In this document: positions 9,641 through 22,043 of the stretch, piece by piece
Numbering within the stretch: the first letter of the stretch is position 1
Layout: every line of letters begins with the position of its first letter
Translations under genes and position numbers: made by a program
The notes under the pieces: generated by a model
What the model was told of the DNA's origin: nothing
What the model saw: only the letters and a program-made list of their open reading frames with translations
Databases searched by the model: none
Assembly: GCA_035048485.1 (NCBI GenBank)
Contig: CM068586.1
Coordinates: 32,520,849-32,584,848 of the forward strand
DNA from: Pteria penguin
Lineage: Eukaryota > Mollusca > Bivalvia > Pterioida > Pteriidae
Direction: 5' to 3'
DNA length: 64,000 nucleotides

Positions 9641-12600
9641 ACTAATACTTCCGTCCTATAGTAATGAAAGGCCACATTAAGTAGAATTTTATTATACCAG
9701 TCAGTTTCTTCTTCTCCGCGCAAAGATGTCAATCGTGCAGTAGGGGTCATACAAGTCTTGTTGCGGAACCAAGGGCCAGTAAGTTTTAAAGGCCACTTTG
9801 TCACTCAATGTGTCCTTGCGCAATATATAATCTCTGATGTACTTTCTAGCATTAGACTATTCAGAACGTATTTTAAATATTTACTGGATTATTACTTATA
9901 TGTAACATTGCAAATAGAGATATACATATGTGTATATTCGTGTAGACTGAAGTTGAAGTTACCTGCTCTTGCTTGATATCGCTGCGCAAAAATGCAGGTG
10001 ACCACGCCAGCTAGTGTACTTTAAAACACAGGCGTTAAGGGTAGATTACCAGCAGTACACACTGTGAGTAGATGTAATTAGTTTGGAGTAGGATACACAG
10101 CATTAGCGTACAGTATTTGAAGTAATTTACGAGAGGCACGTGACGTTTGGTCTCGAGGATGTAATTCATTATGTCAACATTTGTCGATTCTAGATGAAGT
10201 AAATGAAACAAAACGAACTTCAGTAACATGAAAATAACCGATAACGCATCACTTGAACCTTGGTCAGCCTCGTTATGGTCACTGTCTAAATATTTTAAGA
10301 TATGGCATTGTCAGTCTAATATTCGTGTACATGTATATGTGATGGGTTATCCCTATATCTATTTTACCTACTGAAACATAACATAAATAAACATGGCGCT
10401 TTGTACTGACATTGTCTTATCGCTACACAGAAGAAAAACGTGTACATGTATTGTTCCTTGTGCTGATTAGCATGTCTGACATTATTTTCAGATCGACGTC
10501 AAACCCAACAAAGTAGTAATCAAGATCTATTTTATGTATGGAGATACATAAGCCAAGTATCATTTCCGGTATTCTCTCGGACTTGTTCAGTAACATCTAA
10601 ATTTTTGTAATTTTGGCCAAAAAGGCGATAATTGACTAGATCTGGTGAAAATTCAAGGATATATAGAATATTCTTTTAAACAGAGTATGTTTCATAACCA
10701 TACATGGATTTTCAATGCAAATAGTGAAATGGTACTGTTCTAGCACAGAAATTCAGCATATATTGAAATATATATTGATCGAAGAGTAATGCATGTAGAA
10801 AAATGATTTATAATCAAAACTGAAGAAAAAAGAAAAAAACAAAACAAAAATGGCCCACTTCAGAACGTCCCCCAAAAAAGAAAGAAAAAGATGGCCCACA
10901 CCAAAACCGTCAAATTTGTATTTTACCAAAACGGCCCAACTTTGTAATATTTTTACATATTTTGAATATTTTGAAAATGGACATCGAATTGGATTTTGAA
11001 ATAGATTTTTTCACCTAGTGTTCAAATTATACTTGATACAGATATTATGAGGACGAATAATTTGACATTTTAATGAATTGTCTTTAGCATAAAATTATTC
11101 CTTTTTTGGTGGGGGGCCGATTTATTTTTGGGCCGTTTTTATTATACACCAATCTGGAAGAAATGTCATAATTCTGCCCTCTATAGCGATAGGTGATGAC
11201 GGATATACGTCTTCTATGTTCAAGAGAACAAAGCATGTTAAGAACAGTGTGACTTTTAAGACAGTAATAAATCTATGGTATCAGTCATCATGATCAAGGG
11301 TAAGATGCCATGCCTCACGAGATATTTTATCAAAGTTAACCAATGATAAACTTCATTTCACTATTACTTAAGAACTATCCTTCCATACGGAAATGTGTAA
11401 CTTTTTGTTCCCTCAAATTTGTTATCGAGTGTGGCACGTAAAATATTCCTCACTGCTTTGGGTAGGTCCGTTGCAACGGTCTAAATTTGTATGAAATGCA
11501 TCAGGCAGATGCCGTCACCATATACGTGAAATGATCGAGGTGTGACGCAGAAAATAATCAATCAATTGAATAAGTTACTTTCATCCCATTATAATGTGAT
11601 GTACATGTATATTAGAGTTACAAATAGCTTTTGATCTAGTAAAGTAATACGGAATAAAGAGAACTGTGTTTTAATGCGATTGATCTATTAATTACTGGCC
11701 AAATTCAATATATAATGAACTCTTTTCAAATTTAACATGACCTAGTGCATCATGAATACATATATGTATAATGTTTGAATAGTGCTTGCATCTTTGGAAA
11801 ATTAAATGAATATACATCTATAATACTGGAATATTTCATATTAATCATCAAATGCTGCTCATGAGGCGACCGTTGTATTCATAGACATGTCCTTCGATAG
11901 TACCATGCCGTATTGTGAAGATCTGAATGGCCCCCAAACAACATTACCATACATACTACACATGGCATCTGATGAAGGTAGCTAATTTTATAGACATGAC
12001 AAAAGCATTTACCCTACCAAACTCAAATAATTTGAGTAAGGGGGTTAGGGTTGCGGTTAATTGTTTTTGTCCTGTCTATATGCTTGTCACTGCCTGAGTC
12101 TTTAAGATTTGTCATAGATTAAGCTTTTGAAGCATTATTGACAGAGACTTGATAGTTTGTATGCATACTCCATTTATGAAAACTTCTTAGTGGACACTAG
12201 CTCTATGACCTTGTGACCTAGACCTTTGTGATAAAAGTAGCCTTTTTATTTCATCTTGTCTTTGCAACTCCTTGACCCTTTGGAGGATTTCAATTACAGA
12301 CCACAATACGCAGTTGCGCATATCATAAGGTAAGATTTGTACAGTAGTTATGGCCCCTGGACTATATGTGCCTTTAAAAAATTATTTAAAAAGTTTTGCT
12401 GCCAGCTGGGGTATTTATGATGTAACGACACAGCTAGTTTTTCTTTTGCATTGCATCATATATTTATATTTTAATGCATTGACACTGAGGCTGAAGTTTA
12501 TACTGAAGATGACTGAGCTGCTGAACCAGCTATGAGACATCACCCAAGCATCTAATATATATAGAGCATATATACCTTTGAATTTTGTGCACAATATGGG

Positions 12601-13060
12601 AATTTGGACAAGTTATGTCTCTTCAGTGATGCTTGGAATGATTGGAATTCTCAAAATATATAAAAATATGAAAAGCAGTATTGAAGCTAAAATGACCGAA
12701 AAGTGAATCAAAGAATGTATCTAAAGACAGAGTTATGCATGAGGGAGATATTTTTGAAAAATACACATAATTGCATTGTATCTTGATATACTACACATGA
12801 TACATATTGCATTCTTGTTCCATTTAAACTCGTATAGATATTGAAAGACAAACAGTATTAGCAAATGTGTTCATAAACATCAGTCAACAACAGTCAAGTT
12901 CAGAATCAAGTTAGTTTGAATTTTTATTGTATATAATGATCTAGGTCAGAATATTTCATCATGGTTCAAAGGATTTTATGCACCCATATGACGGCTTTCC
13001 ATGGATTATCCCCAAACAAGGAAATATGGCATATTGTACTATGTTTCATGTCACAATTAC
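9641..13060. repeat. Duplicated non-coding segment, copy alpha (3.4 kb)
   Basis: 9787-11370 aligns with 59410-60995 and 11370-13060 with 62463-63900 and beyond ('tcactcaatgtgtccttgcgc', 'caggcgttaagggtagatta', 'agtggacactagctctatgac'). The short open frames shown by each copy are not conserved between them. The end of the segment carries the intron of the DUF6589-like gene that follows. Confidence 0.8.
11405..11566 (+). mobile_element. 3' half of a tRNA-derived SINE
   Basis: It is the reverse complement of the body and tail of the complete SINE at 30351-30620 ('gtggcacgt', 'ctcactgctttgggtaggtccgttgcaa', 'gcatcaggcagatgccgtcaccata') and ends 'ataatcaatcaattg'. The tRNA-like head is absent. 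It is present in both alpha and gamma (62505-62668), so it predates the duplication. Confidence 0.82.
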
Positions 13061-13106
13061 TCTTAAAAGATTTCTTATTTATTGATTCAATGTAAAAAAA
13101 TTCAGG

Positions 13107-13379
13107 AGCTTCTAGGAGTGCAGAATAAGACCGAGTCCATGATAGCTGATATGGTAGACATACTGGAACAATACCACAAATATGCACCCTTGAAAGATGA
13201 TGTGTCAATCAAAGTAATAACTTATGGCGATGGTCTTAGTTGTGAAAGGGCTCATGACGCCCCAAAAACATGGATAATTGCAGCCAATGCAAGGACATGA
13301 CTTGAGGGACTGATAGTGGCAGCTCAAGAATGGCACAAAAGGGCAATAACACTTCAAGTATTACTGGTGATCTCGATAT
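13107..13379 (+). pseudogene. DUF6589-like exon, interrupted by PLE-B and a stop
   Basis: The exon starts after a good acceptor ('aaaaaaattcag|gag', 13106). The reading frame contains 'NKTESMIADMVDILEQYHKY', 'VITYGDGLSCERAHDA' and, after an in-frame TGA at about 13298, 'LEGLIVAAQEWHKRAI'. This succession (ED.V.IL, xGDxLxxERxxxA, RLEGLxPxxxDWHxK) is what I know as DUF6589, a family of unknown function common in invertebrates. The frame then enters the PLE insertion at 13386, flanked by TSD TGTTTA. Continuation past 15332 is short. With the TGA and the insertion the gene is dead here. The window's right end (copy gamma) may reach the intact exon. Family assignment is from memory and needs a profile search. 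Confidence 0.6.
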
Positions 13380-13385
13380 TGTTTA

Positions 13386-15326
13386 AAACACTACATTAAG
13401 AGAACTTTTACTTAAAGGTCCAACATACAGAGAACCCAGATCATTCACATGGAGCCAAAATTTTGAGAATATTACGAACTGCTGCGAGGAATATGCCACA
13501 CGATGGGCAAAAAGAGAGGAAGTACAGATCGACACTCTTTCGGAATGGATAAAATCTATTGCAGTACTGCTAAGATCAAAAATTAAAAAATTACAATGTT
13601 CTGTAAACACCAGATTCGAATCTATTTTTAAAGATCCTGATGTTGTCAGAGAACTTACCTTCCTCCAAGAACATTATATCATTACACCAGCAGATAAAGC
13701 ATCCAATAATTATACATTTACTTGTAAGAAATATTACTTTGACTGCCTAGTGAAAGAATTAGGATTAAATTCAGCTCCAGGAAATCCTACTTATACTCTC
13801 ACGAACTTTTCGGTTTTGGAAGTACTCGAGAATCATAAATCTGTCCTCAATACGTTTGGTATTGACTCATATAAATTAAATTTAGAACTTCCATATTTGT
13901 ACTGCATTCCAAAAATGCACAAAAATCCTTTTCGCTGGTTCCTCGAAGTGTTCCACAAAATCTGTATCGATGCTTCTCACAAAAATATTATCAGAAATTA
14001 AATCTGGCCTTCATAGATAATGCGAAACAGTATATTCCAGAGGTGGAATTAATCAAATGTGGATCCTTAAAAATTCAAAAGAGTTGTTAGAAAATCTAAA
14101 ATCAAAAAGTTTTACTAAAATTCACTCTATCAAGTCTTTTGACTTTTCGACTCTGTACACAACGATCCCTCATCAGAAATTAAAAGACAGATTAGCGGAA
14201 ATTATTCAAAATGCATTTACTAGTAAAAACGGAAGCCGCAAATTCAAATATATAGTAATAGGCCACGATAAAACTTACTTTGTTAGGGAAAATTCTGATT
14301 CCAAAAATAAATACACTGAAACAGCTGTCATCCAGATGTTGCACTTTCTTATCGATAACATTTTTGTGGTGTTTGGAGGTAAGGTTTTTCAACAAATTGT
14401 CGGCATCCCAAAGGGCACTAACTGTGCTCCGCTTCTGGCTGACATATTCCTTTACTCATACGAAGCTGAATTCATTCAGTCTTTGCTTTCGCAAGGAAAA
14501 AAACAATTGGCTCTTGGCTTCAATTTTACTTACAGATATATAGATGACTTGCTTTCAATTAATAATCCTTCATTCGCGGATTACCTTAGCATCATCTATC
14601 CAAGTGAACTTGAGGTCAAAGAAACCACAGGAAGTAGTAATTCTACTTCGTATTTAGATATTATGTTGTCTTTCGACATTAATGGTCAATTGAACACCTC
14701 ACTCTATGACAAACGTGACGATTTCAATTTCGCTATCACAAATTTTCCTTTCATAAGTAGCAACATTCCATCATCGCCCGCATACGGCGTATTCATATCT
14801 CAATTAATACGTTATTCCAGAGCATGTTCAAATTATAGTGACTTTGTTCTGAAAGTTAGGCGACTTTCAGTTAAGCTGCTCAACCAGGGTAATATATGTG
14901 CTAGACTAGCAACGTCACTGAGGAAATTCTATGGTCGTTACGAGACTCTTTTTACTCCATATGATATCTCGTTATCCAGACTTTTAAATGATATTCTGGA
15001 CTGAGACCGATTCCGATCATTTAACACAGATTTGATACCTTCTATACTAGAAGGTTACCTACTTCGACTTCTCCATATATAAATACATATGGAATTTACA
15101 CGATCTGACTCTTTCTACTGGGTATATGTGACGGGTGTTGCTAGCAAGCAGGAGATGCTCACTCTCCCCGGGCACCTGATCTCATTCCATCACAGGGGTT
15201 CACATATGCTCTTCAAGGAGACATATTTTGTTATTTTCCATTTGTTTTTCATTTTCACTGATTTTGTATGGCCTCTGGTTTTATGATTTGTGGACTTGTG
15301 CTTTGGATTTATCCATCATCTTTACA
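13386..15326 (+). pseudogene. PLE-B: Penelope-like RT element, longest copy
   Basis: The copy is 1941 bp and bounded by a TGTTTA TSD (13380-13385 and 15327-15332). It is open from 13391 in the N-terminal region ('LRELLLKGPTYREPRS', 'YATRWAKREEVQ', 'YIITPADKASNNYTF'), continuing through 13750-13944 to 'PYLYCIPKMHKN'. A ~13-bp deletion relative to the copy at 26312 causes a frameshift at about 13945. A nonsense change (tag at about 14017; the other copy has tat) also disables it. The remaining 315 codons (14057-15004) keep motif A 'SFDFSTLYTTIP', 'IVGIPKGTNCAPLLADIF' (consensus M to K) and 'YRYIDDLLSI'. The 3' UTR to 15326 has the conserved 'gacgggtgttgctagcaagcag' module and the terminal 'catctttaca'. 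No GIY-YIG domain or N-terminal start is present, so it is 5'-truncated. Confidence 0.88.
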
Positions 15327-15332
15327 TGTTTA

Positions 15333-15561
15333 CTTGTTTTGGAAGATCTATTACTAAAAAGATTTATATACAATTATTTACTTTCTGACTTCCTGAGCAT
15401 GTGATCTCCAAATTAATATTATAATGATTAATCTGTATTTATAGTAGTACAGTATATATTTGTAAAAATGTACATGACTTAATATCAGTTTGCCATAATA
15501 CATATTATAATTTCTACATTTTAAGGTTTGGTTCACATTTATGATTTAAAATAGATATGAT
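15333..15561. other. AT-rich spacer, no gene recognised
   Basis: This is the DUF6589-side flank of the PLE-B insertion, followed by AT-rich sequence with short open frames only. Confidence 0.4.
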
Positions 15562-16200
15562 ATGCCGTATAGTGCTCGTGATAAGGGACTCTTTTCAATG
15601 TCAGGAATACATATATCACAAAAGCAGAGAATAAAAATGTCATATCAGGTTTTGAGTTTTGGCCATGCAACAGAATTGGTTGTCTTTAGTACAACAGGAT
15701 ATTTATTATCAGCTGTATCTAGAAATAAATTCTCCACTGAAAATCCACATCCTCCAACACAAAATGAGAGTGAACTACCGAGTTTCTTTGAAAAAAATAA
15801 GCGAATTCGTACTTTCACTTACTTTCCATCCCCTGATTTATTATCAGCAAGACATACAATGTATGACAATACAGGAGACAACTTCAATGATGATAGTGAC
15901 AGTAGCTCAGAGTACGTAATGTCTATGCAAAGAAGATAGAAATGGTGACTGGGTACTATGTGGAAGTGAATATTGCAATAGGGGAATATGGTCTTATATG
16001 CTTAAATATAATACTGAATGACCTAACAGATGAGGATTTGTACTGCTCTAAAGAATGTAAATCTGTTTCTGGGAAAAACAAAACGGTCAAAAAGAGAGTG
16101 AAAGGGGACAAAACCGATCATGTGAATGAAAAAAAGCAAGGCTCAGCAGTGACAGAACTGATTCATGAAGATAAAGTATACAAATTTTTGTCCAACATAA
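15562..16200 (+). pseudogene. Degraded ORF with possible PHD-like cysteine cluster
   Basis: 15562-15939 is a 125-codon open frame rich in S/D/N near its end ('DNFNDDSDSSSEYV'). After a stop at 15937 the next frame reads 'DGDWVLCGSEYCNRGIW', and a further frame shift leads to 'DLTDEDLYCSKECKS' (about 16018-16065) followed by a lysine-rich tail. C-x4-C ... YC-x2-EC spacing resembles the end of PHD-type fingers found in invertebrate transposon-associated proteins. At least two frame changes are needed, so this is a remnant. It may be the 3' part of the preceding DUF6589-like locus, but that is inference. Confidence 0.35.
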
Positions 16201-16309
16201 GGGGATCCCCATCTTTTTTCTTAAAAAAACTAAGTAAAAATCTCTTTGGCGTATATAATAAGGCAGTTAGGGCCAGCTACTTTTTTTATTACATTATCTG
16301 CAGCTGAAA

Positions 16310-16468
16310 CCAGATGGCTTCATCTCCTCTGTATTCTTGCATTGTCCATTTATTTCCTTCCTAGACTTGAAAAGTTGTTGCAGGACTTTTGCGACCGGTG
16401 TTGCATGCAACCCCTCGCTTCACCTCGATTTTTGGGGGGTTCGCATTTGTCTGAATACACGGATGCCT
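16310..16468 (+). mobile_element. PLE-C 3'-UTR fragment
   Basis: It contains 'cttcctagacttgaaaagttgttgcaggacttttgcgaccggtgttgcatgcaacccctcgcttcacctcgatttttgg', the conserved PLE-C tail (compare 9437-9545, and the minus strand of 18010-18130). A ~20-bp deletion removes part of the GGGCACCTGGTCTC module. No RT sequence is attached. Confidence 0.7.
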
Positions 16469-17940
16469 AGCACTGGAGGATATGACGACCTGGGATAAAA
16501 ATTGTCGACCCATTCAGTCAGATCCTGTCACATGTGCTAGGCACTTTTATTATTCGGTATCAAAATTCTTGTCAGATGTGCTATTCTAAAGTAATGCAGT
16601 AGGGAAAGTCACTGACTATTTTTACCAAGTGGAGTGCCAGCAACGAGGCTCCCTGCACACACACATGATAGTTTGATATACAAAAATCACGAGGAATTCA
16701 ACGTGGAGGCTGTTGAATTGTACATTATCATCAAACTCTTAGATTACATTGCATTTTTAAACTGATTGTATTTAAACAATACCTTAAAAACAATGCATTT
16801 GTTACTGTTAACAATGTTAATCATTTTATATAGAGACCCAAATGTACATGATACGACTATATTCTAATACAACCGCAGCATTATACCAATGTACCATCAT
16901 TCCATACCATTATATCATACGAAATTTACATGATAATGCCACAATTTTTAAACCAACGTACCCTCACGGTTCAACCTTCCCATACCATTATATCATAGAA
17001 TGTTAAGGTCACTAGTGATCATTACCTATTTATTCTTCAATATTAGTAAATTACCCATATCCTGATTGAGTTCTATCTTCAACTTACAGATTCTGTATGT
17101 CTCAACCGTCGCCGCTTCGCAACATAAAAGAAACAGTATTTCTCGACAGATAAATCGATTGGATGAATTAACTGGTTCTCTTTAATGCTCTGGTTTTGCC
17201 TTTTGTTAACAATATTTGTTCTATTTATTGCAGTTGTTGAAAATATTCAACTTTGTAAGTTGTACAGAAATGGCGCTGTATTTTCTTTGATAACTTATTG
17301 GATTTTGTCAATTTAAGCTTCAATACATCATAACAGCTTCATACACCATGTGAATGTTACTCGAAATTTGGATATATGCATTTCAAGCGCGTGACCGTAA
17401 CCGTCGACTTGGAAAAGTCTATGTAAATCATATTTGAGTTTTCATAAAAATGTGTTTTTATTTGTTTATACAATGAAGTTATTGTTTGAATAAAACTATT
17501 CCAAGTTTAGTCACCCATCTTAAAGGCGTGAATTGGAATAGATCAGTGAATCGAAAAAAATCACTGACAATATGCACTGCGTGTTTAATATTGCGTAGAG
17601 TTAATACTAAACCTATTGATATTACTTTTTCATTCAAAGTGTAGGCTCAAGTTACCATTCATAGGGGCAGAAGACAAGTGGGAAAGAATGGGTCGCAAAG
17701 GGACACTTTACTCCCAATACGAAATATTGATACATTAAAAGTTTTAATAAACAATAAATACATGTACAAAGGAAAAATTATTTTGGGGTTTGTTTGTTTG
17801 TTTGTTTGTTTGTTTGTTTTGTTGTTTTTTTTTTTTTTAAATAAATCCCCATTAACGAGAAACTTCGAACTATGAACATATGTAAGAAAAAAGGAAAAAA
17901 AAAACCACCTAAGGAATCACATCTCGAGAAAACAATCATA
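16469..17940. repeat. Long-unit segment, copy beta (non-coding)
   Basis: About 17040-17770 aligns with 36770-37470 ('acagtatttctc.acagat.gattg', 'aatacatcataacag', 'tgggcagaagacaagtg'-like). 16860-17010 contains a direct duplication of 'ttccataccattatatcata'. A (TTTG)n/T-rich tract lies at 17790-17840. No coding sequence was recognised. Confidence 0.65.
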
Positions 17941-19690
17941 AAAGTAAAAAACGAACCATATCTCATAGTCCATGAAATAAAGGGGAAATTATCGTGTTTA
18001 GTGTCATATTCAGACAAATGCCAACCCCCAAAAATCGAGGTGAAACCAGGTGCCCGGGAGGAGTAAGCGTCCCCTGGTTGCATCCAACACCCGTCGCAAA
18101 AGTCCTGCAATAACCTTTCAGATCGAGGAGGTAAATACATAAATATACACGCATGAACATACGAAGGAGAAAGGGACACAAAGTCAAATTTCCCATTCAA
18201 GGCAAGAAATGCTGCCCGCCTGATAATCCGGTGTCGGAAACGCAGGTGAACGAATATCTGTATAAACATGTAAACACGTATTATGTGAATCAAGTATAGT
18301 CCAAAATTTAAGATGGGAATTTAGTATTGTCGATCCCAATATCGGTTCACATTCTTGAAAGAGGAATCTGAAATTGCAATAGATCCCTATAACGACCATA
18401 GAACTTCCTCAGTGACAATTTCAAACTTTCCTCAATATATCTTTGTGAGAGTAGTTTCGTGGTAAGAAGCCTCGCTCTCAGGACGTAATTTTCGTATGTT
18501 GAGCATACCCTGGCATAGCGTATAAGTTGCGAAATGAAGACGCGATATGCGAGAAATGGAAGGTATGTTGCTACTCAGAAAAGGGAAGTTGGTAATAATG
18601 AAATTGAAATCGTCACGTTTGTCATAGAGAGAAGTTACTAATGAACCATCGTTACTAATTGATAGCAGTATATCGAGGCATGAAGCGGAAGATGCGCTCT
18701 CTGTAGTATCTTTTATTTCGAGTTCCTTTGAATATATGATGTTGAGGTGATCCTCAAATACAGGGTTGTTAATCGACAAAACATCATCGATGTATCTGTA
18801 TGTAAAGTTGAACCAAGATGCTAATTGTTTATTGCCTTTAGAGAGCAGAGACTGTATGAGTTCTGCCTCGTAAGAGTACAAAAATTTGTCGGCCAGAGGA
18901 GACGCGCAATTAATACACCATAGGAATGCCAACAATCGGTTGGAACATTTTCTCACCAAATCTCACAAAATATTATCTATAAGAAATTATAACATTTGGA
19001 TAATCTCTTTATCTGTACACTTGCTGCTGGAATCAGACTTTTTCTTTACAAAATATGTGCCGTTGTGGCCTAAAACGAGATATTTATATCTGCGAATTCC
19101 TTTTTTTTTTTTTGTTAAAGAAGGCGTTTTGAATAATTGATGCTATTCTGTTCTTTAGTTTTTGAAGAGGAATGGTTGTATAAAGAGTCGAAAAGTAAAT
19201 AAATTTGATGCTAGTGACATTATTGAAAATAGGAGATTTTAAGTGCTCTAGAAGTTCCTTGGAATTCTTTAGGATCCACATCTGATTGATTTCGCTTCTC
19301 GATTAAGCAGTAGAGCAGTATATCTGAAGACCATATTTGATTTCTTTTAGAATTTTGGTGAGTAACATGGAACGAAGCTTGGTGGAACACTTGGAAGATC
19401 CAGCTATAAATCGATGCTTATATGGAGTTTTATGCATCTTTGGAATCCAATAAAGGTATGGTAGCTCGAGATCAGATTCATTTGTAGTAATACCGAATGA
19501 ACTGAGAACTGACTTGTGATTATCCAATACCTCTGAAGGAGACAGATTTGTAACTGTATAAGTTGGATTACCAGGCGTTGAATGAAGACCAAGATCTTCT
19601 ATAAGAGATTTAATATAGTATGCCTTACATACGAATGTGTAATTGTTAGCTGCCTTGTCAGCAGGAACAATAATGAAATTGTCGTGAAGT
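17941..19690 (-). pseudogene. PLE-C: minus-strand Penelope-like RT element, degenerate
   Basis: Read on the minus strand from about 19690, it has 'FIIVPADKAANNYTF', then 19303-19527 with 'PYLYWIPKMHKTPYKHRF', 19084-19281 with a motif A variant 'STLYTTIPLQK' and a poly-K insertion ('KKKKRN'), a frameshifted fingers region, then 18432-18959 with 'CINCASPLADKF' (consensus MGTNCAPLLAD is damaged) and intact 'YRYIDDVLSI'. The thumb is frameshifted near 18500. A 3' UTR at about 18010-18130 carries 'gcgacgggtgttggatgcaaccaggggacgc' and 'cccgggcacctggtttcacc'. The gamma paralogue (37560-37600) lacks it, so it inserted after duplication or was lost there. It is non-functional. Confidence 0.82.
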
Positions 19691-20286
19691 CCAGAAAGTT
19701 ATTTATGATGTTGAAGCTATACTCTATATACACTTCATGAAAATCAATTTGGGCTCGACATGCATTAACAAAAATGTAGTGTCGGGGGTGTATGTATAAT
19801 ACCGCACACACTAAATCACGATTGTCTCTTCAAATGACCGTTTTCAGTCGATAAAGCATCTACGTTTTTATCTAATATTTTTGTGATCTTTATCTTATGT
19901 TCTGCATGTCCATGACGAGTTTTCTCAGTCATGATGTCTTTTTTCCTTTAGCACCCCTGTCAGTACATGTACCTTTTAAATCTACAGAACTGTATACACC
20001 AGTGTGTCCGTATGCTGGTTGTATGTAGGATAGTCCGTAGATGTACCTGGTATTTACTTTTCTGGATTTCTGGATCCTTGTGTTACCTTCATTTTAACTA
20101 GGCTTTTGTTATATCCTTGAAACGTTCCTACTATACTATGACAGACGTGAGAAACAGCTATAGAAATTCTAGCGTATTGATTCGCTACTCTGTAAGGACC
20201 CAAATTTGTTTTAATATGTATTTCAAATTATACGTGAGCTCAATATTGAAACATATAGTATACAAATATAAGTTGAGATAAATCAT
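19691..20286. repeat. Long-unit segment, copy beta: downstream flank of the VWC gene
   Basis: 19735-19855 aligns with 37630-37755 ('cgttttcagtcga') and 20040-20286 with 41200-41455 ('gacagacgt.agaaacagctatag'). In gamma these two parts are separated by ~3.4 kb of insertions (PLE-A, MITEs, minisatellite). No gene was seen apart from the 3' flank of the VWC gene. Confidence 0.65.
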
Positions 20287-20441
20287 TTAATATCTCATGT
20301 GTATATCATGCATAGAAGGAGCGCAAATAACTCCATTGCTAAAGGAGACTGAATGATCGCAAGTACACATGCTATAAGCGTCTGGTGTGTAGATATCACC
20401 TTCTTTGATGATAGTCCCATCAGGTGCCCGACAATTACGTC
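20287..20441 (-). CDS. VWC-domain secreted protein, exon 2 (C-terminal)
   Basis: The exon follows a splice acceptor read on the minus strand as 'cttgttgtag|GACG' at 20442-20443. It completes a split glycine codon and encodes 50 residues starting 'RNCRAPDGTIIKEGDIY', then 'MCTCDH' and 'VICAP', ending in a TAA at 20287-20289. This is the first half of a second VWC-like repeat (C..pdG..i..GdiY...CtC...C) with fewer cysteines than exon 1. The joined product is 135 aa. The gamma paralogue has the matching exon at 41456-41598, which supports the exon call. A downstream exon cannot be excluded. Confidence 0.72.
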
Positions 20442-20899
20442 CTACAACAAGCATATGAAAATAACAGATACTCTGTATATACGTTTGTTTTAGAAATACA
20501 TTGAGAATATGTTGTATTCTAAGAGAAATCAGGATACTCCTAAAAGGAAGATCCCAAAACAATTGTTTGTGTTGCATATAGTACAGTCATATGTTTTAAT
20601 TCTTTTTTGCCGAAATCTCAGCTAAAGTGATCACCCACTGTTCATCCTTCATGTCGCAGTAAACGTTTCGTATAAACGAGTTCTTCGTTGAAGCTTGGAG
20701 TAGCAAGTATTCAAAATCATCTACTTTATGTTTTATGTTTGTATGCTCTGAGGTGGATGAAAGGTGAACAAAGAAGGTTAAATTTGGTACACTTATTAAA
20801 GAATTTTCTTCAAATGGGCACAGTTCTAAAAATTTTTCATAATAAATGATTAAAAAGATATATACATTTTAATAAAGGATACATTGAAGTGAGATAAGT

Positions 20900-20975
20900 A
20901 AAATTTAGAGTTACAAAATAAATGCTCTGCTATGCGACTGCATAGCAGAGCATTTAGTTTGTAACTCTAAATTTT
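20900..20975. repeat. Near-perfect palindrome, ~36-bp arms
   Basis: 'aaatttagagttacaaaat..aaatgctctgctatgc' faces its inverse around a 4-base centre (gact). The right arm ends 'gtaactctaaatttt'. There are only one or two mismatches. It lies in the VWC intron and is absent from the gamma intron as far as can be aligned. It could be a tiny foldback element. Confidence 0.85.
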
Positions 20976-20994
20976 GTGACTACAAAATAGACAT

Positions 20995-21150
20995 TTGAAA
21001 CGGACCCGTCTAAAGGAGTGTCTAATAAGATAATCTTTGTTTTACTGTCTCATCGGAAAGACTGAACACCGACTAGCTACTGGTAAGATTTGAACTCAAG
21101 CCCTTTGTTACGAGTTAAGCATCTTACTCACTGCATTATGTCAGCACAAA
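20995..21150 (-). mobile_element. tRNA-derived SINE fragment (head part)
   Basis: On the minus strand the head reads 'GCTGACATAATGCAGTGAGTAAGATGC...GAGTTCAAATC', resembling tRNA A and B boxes. It is followed by 'gtctttccgatgagacagtaaaac', which matches the complete SINE at 30351-30620 ('tttactgtctcatccgaaagac' on the + strand). It is diverged and lacks the 3' tail. Confidence 0.65.
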
Positions 21151-22043
21151 ATTGAAATTAATAGTCTCTGAAATATCAGTTAGACATTCATATATAGTTG
21201 TTATAGCATGTACTTTCACTTTTGAATAAAAGACATTATTTATGTCAAGCTAAAGATTGTTTCTATGCCATGTGAAAAAAAAGCTTGTGCGCACGCATCA
21301 CTTAACTTACGCGCATGGATAATTTACTTGTTTAATTTTTTTTGTAAGTAGAACATTATTCCTTATTTACAAAATAATTTTACTTGAATACACGTCTATG
21401 GTATAAGTGGTGTTTTGTAAACAATACACAGGTTTTTTTTTCTACAGCTATGTACATATGTACTCTAAAGCCTCCACATCGACTTATCAAATTTGAGACA
21501 ATCTAAAAGAATACAGTGTGTTGCCTTCTACTGACTGATAAAAGGTAATATTGTCGGCCGTTGCTAAATGTTTATATATGTTTGACATATGTTTTACTGT
21601 TGTTCAAATGCATTGACATATGCCAGCTAATAAGATCATTAAAAGTGCAAGGTAAGGTACGATAAGGATTTGTGGTCTCATTATATGCCATGTCTTGCGG
21701 CTACGTATCTACCAAAAAGTGCATAGTTCAAAATATAACAAAGGGAAAAACTAGCTCAGTATATAGCAGTTTAAATTCGCAACCCCCAATGTACCTAAAA
21801 GAAACGCCAAATGTGAAGTACAGTTAAATAATCCTATACTTTATTGGCATTGTAGCATGTTGATAACCCAATTTTTATTATTTATATATTCTTTATTCTT
21901 GACACATTTTATAAAAATAGGTATAAAATTCCCGAAAAACGTATTTTTATATTAAAGAATTTGATTGCATCCAATGTCAAACAATTGAAAAAAAGAATAT
22001 TACAATTATTATTTAGTTCTGTAGAACAGTTTAAACCACATAC

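Larger units (their letters stand above)
20442..22043 (-). other. Intron of the VWC gene
   Basis: It is about 1.6 kb with GT..AG ends on the minus strand (donor GTATGT at 22043, acceptor TAG at 20442). It contains the ~36-bp-arm palindrome at 20900-20975 and a SINE head at 20995-21150. The paralogous intron in copy gamma is 41599-42742. Confidence 0.7.

Noticed and set aside
17778..18293. 171-codon minus-strand ORF starting near a TTTG microsatellite
   Set aside because: It covers the PLE-C 3' UTR and the microsatellite (KQTNKQTNK tail) and is not conserved as protein in the other PLE-C copies.
21060..21150. Functional tRNA gene on the minus strand
   Set aside because: Only A- and B-box-like segments are present, there is no complete cloverleaf, and the body matches a SINE.
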